Origin: Hydrogenimonas sp.
Lineage (GTDB): Bacteria > Campylobacterota > Campylobacteria > Campylobacterales > Hydrogenimonadaceae
Direction of reading: 5' to 3'
Assembly (NCBI GenBank): GCA_021647345.1
Contig: JAKIUX010000071.1
Coordinates: 1 to 6,075, forward strand
DNA: 6,075 nt
In this document: piece by piece, positions 5,340 to 6,075 of the stretch
Layout: the number at the start of each line of letters is the position of its first letter
Numbering within the stretch: position 1 is the stretch's first letter
The notes under the pieces: model-generated
Databases searched by the model: none
Seen by the model: only the letters and a program-made list of their open reading frames with translations
Told to the model about the DNA's origin: nothing
Position numbers and translations under genes: made by a program

Positions 5340-6071
5340 CTATAACTTTTCTAAGCGTTCGATTCGTTTTAACGCTTTTTCAAGATCTTCCGGCGTATCT
5401 ACTCCGAAACTTTTCGTCTCTACTTGTGTCATTGCTATCTTGAATCCGTGTGAAAGAGCTCTTAACTGCTCGAGCTTTTCGGTTCGCTCAAGCAAAGATG
5501 TAGGCAGAGAGCAGAAACGATCAAGCATTTTGCGTTTAAAGCCGTAAATGCCTATGTGGCCTTTATATTCGCAAAAGCCGCCGTCACGATCGAATGGCAG
5601 AGGTGATCGGGAGAAGTATAGAGCGAAGCCGCTCTCGTCCGTTACCACTTTAACGAGGTTCGGATCTTCCGCCTCTTTTGAAGAGATTTTTTTAAAGAGT
5701 GAGCAGATCATAACGCTCTCATCTTTTGCGTTTGCTTTTACAAGGGCTCTTAGATCTTCTACGATCTGCGCTTCTATGAAGGGTTCATCGGCTTGAACGT
5801 TGATTACCGTTTCGTTCTCATCAAGCCCGAGTCTTGCCGCAGCTTCATTTACTCTGTCGGTACCGCTGGAGTGTTCACTGCTGGTCATTACGGCTTTAAT
5901 GCCGTAGGATGAGCATACATCAACCACTTTTTCTGAGTCTGTTGCGACAGCGACGCGATCTACACTCTCTACAGCCTTGGCGGTGGCAACGACCATAGGA
6001 AGCCCTCCTATGTCGGCAAGCACTTTGCGAGGAAATCTTGTAGATCCGAGGCGGGCCGGAATGATTATCAT
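5340..6071 (-). CDS. kdsB: 3-deoxy-manno-octulosonate cytidylyltransferase (CMP-Kdo synthetase)
   Basis: KdsB joins CTP and Kdo to give CMP-Kdo and pyrophosphate, activating Kdo for transfer to lipid A in LPS core synthesis; it is cytoplasmic and Mg-dependent. The 243-residue product has the usual length. It opens with MIIIPARLGSTRFPRKVL (1-18), the nucleotide-binding signature. Next come VAVATDSEKV (40-49), SSEHSSGTDRV (64-74), NVQADEPFI (91-99, carrying the Asp used for metal binding), ALYFSRSPLPF (150-160), HIGIYGF (172-178), RTEKLEQLRALSHGFKI (196-212) and GVDTPEDLEKAL (223-234). The ATG at 6071 is chosen because it gives the standard KdsB N-terminus. An in-frame TTG one codon earlier (6074) would add only one residue. 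The ribosome binding site and promoter lie beyond the window, so upstream starts cannot be fully excluded. It converges on the permease gene and is not part of the flagellar operon. Confidence 0.95.
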   Translation of the reverse strand: MIIIPARLGSTRFPRKVLADIGGLPMVVATAKAVESVDRVAVATDSEKVVDVCSSYGIKAVMTSSEHSSGTDRVNEAAARLGLDENETVINVQADEPFIEAQIVEDLRALVKANAKDESVMICSLFKKISSKEAEDPNLVKVVTDESGFALYFSRSPLPFDRDGGFCEYKGHIGIYGFKRKMLDRFCSLPTSLLERTEKLEQLRALSHGFKIAMTQVETKSFGVDTPEDLEKALKRIERLEKL

Positions 6072-6075
6072 CAAA

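Noticed and set aside
5548..5796. 82-codon open frame on the + strand inside kdsB
   Set aside because: It is the antisense shadow of the well-conserved kdsB coding sequence. It has no family resemblance and no expression signals.
1..6075. CRISPR array, tRNA or rRNA gene, insertion sequence, or defence or toxin system
   Set aside because: No spaced direct repeats, cloverleaf-like sequence, transposase, terminal repeats or defence-type domains were seen. The window is nearly filled by identifiable core genes.

Overview
The window is part of a flagellar gene cluster from a bacterium that is almost certainly a member of the Campylobacterota (epsilonproteobacteria). The main evidence is gene order: rsmD - flgI - flgJ (rod-binding domain only) - flgM - flgN-like - flgK. 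As I recall it, this is the arrangement of the Campylobacter jejuni Cj1461-Cj1466 block. The short FlgM, the FlgJ without a muramidase domain and the long FlgK also fit that phylum. The kdsB gene shows a Gram-negative, Kdo-containing envelope. I cannot name the genus; a free-living relative of Sulfurimonas/Sulfurovum type is only a guess.

Layout. Positions 2-370 (+) hold the C-terminal two thirds of RsmD, a 16S rRNA methyltransferase, cut by the window edge. A good sigma-54 type promoter overlaps its stop codon and should drive flgI (432-1493), the P-ring protein. flgJ (1506-1781) follows 12 bp later. The 74-bp gap before flgM contains a sigma-28-like promoter, so flgM (1856-2056), the flgN-like chaperone gene (2070-2498) and flgK (2500-4341) can probably be expressed both by read-through from the sigma-54 promoter and from the late flagellar promoter. 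An oligopeptide-type ABC permease gene (4345-5148) starts 3 bp after flgK. A 191-bp AT-rich gap (5149-5339) carries degenerate 7-bp tandem repeats. It separates the permease gene from the convergent kdsB (minus strand, 5340-6071), which is essentially complete.

How the genes work together. FlgI builds the P ring around the rod and FlgJ caps the growing rod. FlgM holds sigma-28 inactive until the hook-basal body is finished. The FlgN-like chaperone delivers the hook-filament junction protein FlgK for export. The sigma-54 then sigma-28 promoter order matches the middle-to-late switch of flagellar gene expression. RsmD (ribosome modification), the permease and KdsB (LPS precursor activation) are unrelated neighbours.

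I did not find a novel system. The window is mostly well-known flagellar genes. The points most worth a second look are the promoter placements, the lone permease with a degenerate EAA loop fused to the flagellar operon, and the heptamer repeats in the gap.
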